A stretch of 64,000 bases of DNA. Origin: Salinilacihabitans rarus. GTDB lineage: Archaea > Halobacteriota > Halobacteria > Halobacteriales > Natrialbaceae. The stretch's first letter is position 1; each line of letters begins with the position of its first letter. Below, in pieces: positions 61,612 to 64,000 of this stretch. The DNA is taken from the NCBI RefSeq assembly GCF_024296665.1, contig NZ_CP100762.1, positions 310,001-374,000 of the forward strand, in the 5' to 3' direction. The translations under genes were made by a program, and so were the position numbers. Under the pieces are notes generated by a model, which searched no databases, had not been told where the DNA came from, and worked only from the letters and a program-made list of their open reading frames with translations.

Positions 61612-62223
61612 TCACCCCCTCCGGACCGGGTACGCCGCCTCCTCGTCGGGCGGGTACAGTTCGATCGCCGTCCCGTCGACGGGACAGGCCTCGACGCACC
61701 GGCCACAGCCCGGACACCGGTCGGTGTCCACCGAGAACGTCTCCCGGTCCTCGTAGCCGGGTTCGCGGATCGCGTCGGTGGGACACACCGGGTCGCAGTT
61801 CGAGCAGTTGATACAGCGGCCGGCGTCGACCTGTGCGACCCCGATCACCTCGTCGGCCGGGAGGCGGCCGCGGTCGTCCGTGGGCAGGTCCCGGAGCGCG
61901 TCGGTCGGACAGGCGTCGACGCAGTCGAGACACGCCTCGTTCCACGCGATACAGCCGCCGTTTTCGGGATCGAGGATCGGCACGCCGCTGTGTAACAGCC
62001 CGTCGGGGACGTCGGCGAACGTCAGCGCCGACGTCGGGCAGACCTGGACGCAGCGGCCGCACTTGATGCAGCGTTCGAGCAGTCGCTCGTCGGCGTCGAC
62101 GCTCGGCGGGAAGACGGCCTCGTCGGCGTCGCCGCCGACGACGCCCGCTCGAATCAACAGGGTTCCCAGCGCGGTGACGGCCGCGGCTTCGCCGCCGTAG
62201 CGGAGCGCCTCGCGCCGGTTCAC
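61612..62223 (-). CDS. NapG-like ferredoxin with Tat-type N-terminus
   Basis: A 203-residue protein starting at GTG 62223. The N-terminus 'NRREALRYGGEAAAVTALG' is a Tat signal or anchor. Four 4Fe-4S motifs follow: 'CIKCGRCVQVCPTS', 'CLDCVDACPTD', 'CINCSNCDPVCPTD' and 'CPGCGRCVEACPVD'. It should shuttle electrons from the NapH-like protein across or outside the membrane. A 23-codon frame (62220-62291) overlaps the GTG as GTGA and may be chance. A further GTG lies three codons upstream. Confidence 0.85.
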   Translation of the reverse strand: MNRREALRYGGEAAAVTALGTLLIRAGVVGGDADEAVFPPSVDADERLLERCIKCGRCVQVCPTSALTFADVPDGLLHSGVPILDPENGGCIAWNEACLDCVDACPTDALRDLPTDDRGRLPADEVIGVAQVDAGRCINCSNCDPVCPTDAIREPGYEDRETFSVDTDRCPGCGRCVEACPVDGTAIELYPPDEEAAYPVRRG

Positions 62224-62348
62224 GCCGGCCACCCCCTTCCCGTCGCGGGACGGCGTCGACGGTCGCGTCTCGGAGTACTGGTGGTGTGCATGTGGTTTGA
62301 CGTCGAAACGGACGTTCGTGGGGTGCGGGACGATAGCCGACTCCGGCG

Positions 62349-62645
62349 TTAGCTCTCGAGCCGACGGACGAGCGCGGATCGGGCGCCGTGGGGGTCACGC
62401 CAGAGGTAGATCGCGAGCCCCGCCAGCAGCCACGCGATCAGGATCCCCAGCAGGATTCGTCCCGCCTGCGGGACCTGTTCGCGGTAGGCGCCCGCTGCCC
62501 AGTCGTACCACACCCACAGTCCGACGAGCCAGATCACGCCGAGGACGACGCCGGGCGCGCCGAGTTGCGCCAGTTTCGCCTTCGTGAGCGATCCGACCGT
62601 CCGCCAGTAGCCCGCGTCTTCGAGTTCCGTGTTGTGTGCCGTCAT
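62349..62645 (-). CDS. Small membrane protein, RdhB-like anchor
   Basis: A 98-residue protein with two spans ('VVLGVIWLVGLWVWYDWA' and 'ILLGILIAWLLAGLAIYLW') and a basic C-terminus. It follows rdhA after 11 bases. In bacteria RdhB is a membrane protein of this size, with two or three spans, encoded directly after RdhA, and it anchors it. Sequence similarity to RdhB is not obvious; assignment rests on position, size and topology. Confidence 0.6.
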   Translation of the reverse strand: MTAHNTELEDAGYWRTVGSLTKAKLAQLGAPGVVLGVIWLVGLWVWYDWAAGAYREQVPQAGRILLGILIAWLLAGLAIYLWRDPHGARSALVRRLES

Positions 62646-62656
62646 CGTTGTCACCT

Positions 62657-64000
62657 CTAGAACGTCCCGAGACCGGGGTCCGCGTAGATGCCGTACGGGA
62701 GCCAGTCCATCTCCCAGATCGCCTCCGCGGGGAGGGGTTGCTCGTAGCCGAACGCGCGCGACATCGTCGCCAGCATCCCGTCGACGGTGCCCGAGATGCC
62801 CGCCTGCCAGCGGACGATCTCGTGGAGCCAGCTTCGACCCTGCGTGAACGGGCAGGCGTTCATACAGGCGCTGTCGTTCGTGCCGTTCTCGCCCCAGAAC
62901 TTCCGGCAGCGCGCGCCGTCGTTGTACCATTTGCGGACGCCGGGGTTCTTGTGCTCTTGCGTGCCGGGATAGGGGCTCTCCCACGTCTGCGTGCCGGTCG
63001 GAATCGCGCCGGCCGGACACTGGTGGGCGCAGATCTTGCAGGCGTCACAGAACTCGTTCGCCCCGAACCGGATCCAGTCGTCGGACTCCAGGGGCATGTC
63101 CGTGAAGATCTTCGACACCCGCAGGTTCGAGCCGAACTGCGGGTGGATGAGCCGCGCGTGGCGGCCGTGCTCGCCGAGGCCGGCGTCGATCGCCAGCGGG
63201 ACGGTGGCGGCGAGGTCGTTCCCGCTCGGGATGGCGCGGTAGCCCATGTGCTCGATCCACAGCGACATCGTCTCCAGCGCGTACCCCTGGCGTTCGTACC
63301 CCATGTTAGAACAGAGGCCGCTGGCGAGAGACTGGCCCGTCCGACCCATGTTCCGGGGCATCTCGATGGCGATGACGATCGCCTTGTCGTAGCTCTCGGG
63401 GAAGTAGACGGTACCGTCGTCGCCGTGTATCCGGTCGTAGTCCCCGATTTCGACGGTCTGGCCGAACTGGGTCGTCTCGTAGATCCAGCGCTCGTCTACG
63501 TCCGCGACGCCGACGGCGCCGACGCCCATCATCCGCGCGAGTTTCTTGACCTTGTGGGTCAGGTCGGCCGGGTCGGTGAGGTCCGGCGCCCGCGTCGCCA
63601 GTTCGTCGTCGTCGAGGCCGTGTTTCTCGTAGAACGTCGTCTCCGCCCGGTTCACGTGTGCCCCCCAGCCGGGACGGGCTCTGGCGTCGTTTATCGCCCA
63701 GAGCGCTCGCGCCTCGCCCACGCTGGAGGCCTCGTACGGGTCCATGTTGCCGATCGTCACGGAGCCCCGACCCACCCAGGCGTTTTCGATCTGGGTTATC
63801 GGGTCCGACTCGCTCGCGTCCGGTTCGCCGATGTCGCCGGACGTTTCGCCGTAGAGGTCGGGGTGGCGGATCGCGTGTTTCGACGCGTCGATCCGCTCGT
63901 AGACGTCGTCGTCGACCTCGTAAGGGGGGTCGTCGACCTTCCGGACGCCGAGGGGCGCGTCGCTCGCGGACGCGACCGCCTTCATCCCCGACTCGAAGTC
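62657..64000 (-). CDS. rdhA: Reductive dehalogenase (RdhA-like), 5' end beyond window
   Basis: At least 442 residues; the frame is open to the window edge, so the N-terminus (probably a Tat signal) is likely beyond it. Corrinoid/Fe-S reductive dehalogenase marks: 'KKLARMMGVGAVGVADVDER', 'YRAIPSGNDLAATVPLAIDA', 'GLGEHGRHARLIHPQFGSNL', 'KIFTDMPLESDDWIRFGA'. First cluster 'CDACKICAHQCP' (from the Met at 63985: about 313-324), second cluster with Cys at about 360, 374 and 378 ('ACMNACPF'), and 'GVRKWYNDGARCRKFWGENG' before it. It should remove halogen from organohalides using cobalamin. QueG, a relative, lacks these features. Confidence 0.85.
   Translation of the reverse strand, partial: DFESGMKAVASASDAPLGVRKVDDPPYEVDDDVYERIDASKHAIRHPDLYGETSGDIGEPDASESDPITQIENAWVGRGSVTIGNMDPYEASSVGEARALWAINDARARPGWGAHVNRAETTFYEKHGLDDDELATRAPDLTDPADLTHKVKKLARMMGVGAVGVADVDERWIYETTQFGQTVEIGDYDRIHGDDGTVYFPESYDKAIVIAIEMPRNMGRTGQSLASGLCSNMGYERQGYALETMSLWIEHMGYRAIPSGNDLAATVPLAIDAGLGEHGRHARLIHPQFGSNLRVSKIFTDMPLESDDWIRFGANEFCDACKICAHQCPAGAIPTGTQTWESPYPGTQEHKNPGVRKWYNDGARCRKFWGENGTNDSACMNACPFTQGRSWLHEIVRWQAGISGTVDGMLATMSRAFGYEQPLPAEAIWEMDWLPYGIYADPGLGTF

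Noticed and set aside
62220-62291. A 23-codon frame ending in GTGA overlap with the NapG-like gene
   Set aside because: Arg-rich, very short and without a family; the overlap with a GTG start is easy to get by chance. Mentioned with the NapG-like gene.
62657-64000. Epoxyqueuosine reductase (QueG) as the identity of the RdhA-like gene
   Set aside because: The 'PSGND..A..PLAIDAGLGE.GR' and 'KIFTDMPLE' segments and the second Cys set with 'KWYNDGARCRKFWGENG' are those of reductive dehalogenases; QueG also would not be expected beside a NapGH-like pair.

Overview
The window is chromosomal DNA of a halophilic archaeon (class Halobacteria). The support is: very GC-rich backbone, strongly acidic proteins, haloarchaeal families (HTH_10/Bat-type regulators, HalOD1, DUF5794, DUF5518, a PGF-CTERM-like sorting tail), TATA boxes about 25-30 bases upstream of start codons with no room for a leader, and a tRNA-Trp gene with a box C/D intron. 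Genus cannot be told from the sequence.

Layout. 1-1.9 kb: small exported, membrane and ribbon-helix-helix proteins. 1.9-7.6 kb: a sulfite-oxidase-like molybdoenzyme and menaquinone genes (menF-menD, then menB), split by a membrane J-domain protein. 7.6-12.5 kb: a translationally coupled beta-oxidation-type operon (thiolase, HMG-CoA-synthase-like/DUF35 fusion, 3-hydroxyacyl-CoA dehydrogenase, enoyl-CoA hydratase) with a divergent MaoC hydratase. 12.6-19.1 kb: DHH phosphoesterase, Hsp20, DJ-1/PfpI, aldo/keto reductase, an exosome-linked RNA-binding protein, and a YcaO protein fused to a cyclodehydratase-type N-terminus. 19.2-23.7 kb: phenylacetyl-CoA epoxidase genes paaA-B-C-D plus a separate 56-aa zinc ribbon, a divergent HTH_10 regulator with a perfect palindrome between them, a cupin-zinc ribbon protein and a PaaI-like thioesterase. 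The 7.6-12.5 kb operon could supply the lower part of the same pathway. 23.8-27.7 kb: IMP dehydrogenase, a leaderless small gene plus DUF5794, and a secreted protein.

27.77-36.44 kb: an integrated element of about 8.5 kb. It starts in the 3' end of tRNA-Trp and ends at a 22-bp direct repeat of that tRNA end, next to a tyrosine-recombinase gene. Its base composition is markedly lower in GC. It carries a modification-dependent-looking HNH endonuclease, an R-x4-H HEPN protein and an unknown partner gene (a probable defence cluster), a decayed second integrase, and a repeat-rich stretch without clear genes. The right end holds an unusual nest of inverted repeats, including an inverted copy of the left junction. 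Directly beyond it lies a broken livM and an ABC ATPase that reads as a LivG-LivF hybrid.

38-60 kb: ornithine-cyclodeaminase-like enzyme, lipoprotein, HalOD1 protein with a 1060-aa PAS/GAF/HTH_10 sensor, gamma-glutamyltransferase, DNA polymerase IV, a second J-domain membrane protein, uracil-DNA glycosylase, heme A synthase, an M24-fold protein, glutamate-cysteine ligase, fibrillarin-Nop5, DUF63, Lrp and an inositol-monophosphatase-like enzyme. Fibrillarin and Nop5 are the protein half of the C/D RNP that the tRNA-Trp intron RNA would use.

60-64 kb: the most striking system. A reductive dehalogenase (RdhA) homologue running off the window edge is followed on the same strand by a two-helix membrane protein (RdhB-like anchor), a NapG-like multi-cluster ferredoxin, a NapH-like membrane ferredoxin and a cysteine-rich HTH_10 regulator. 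This looks like a haloarchaeal organohalide-respiration or dehalogenation module with its own electron-transfer chain.
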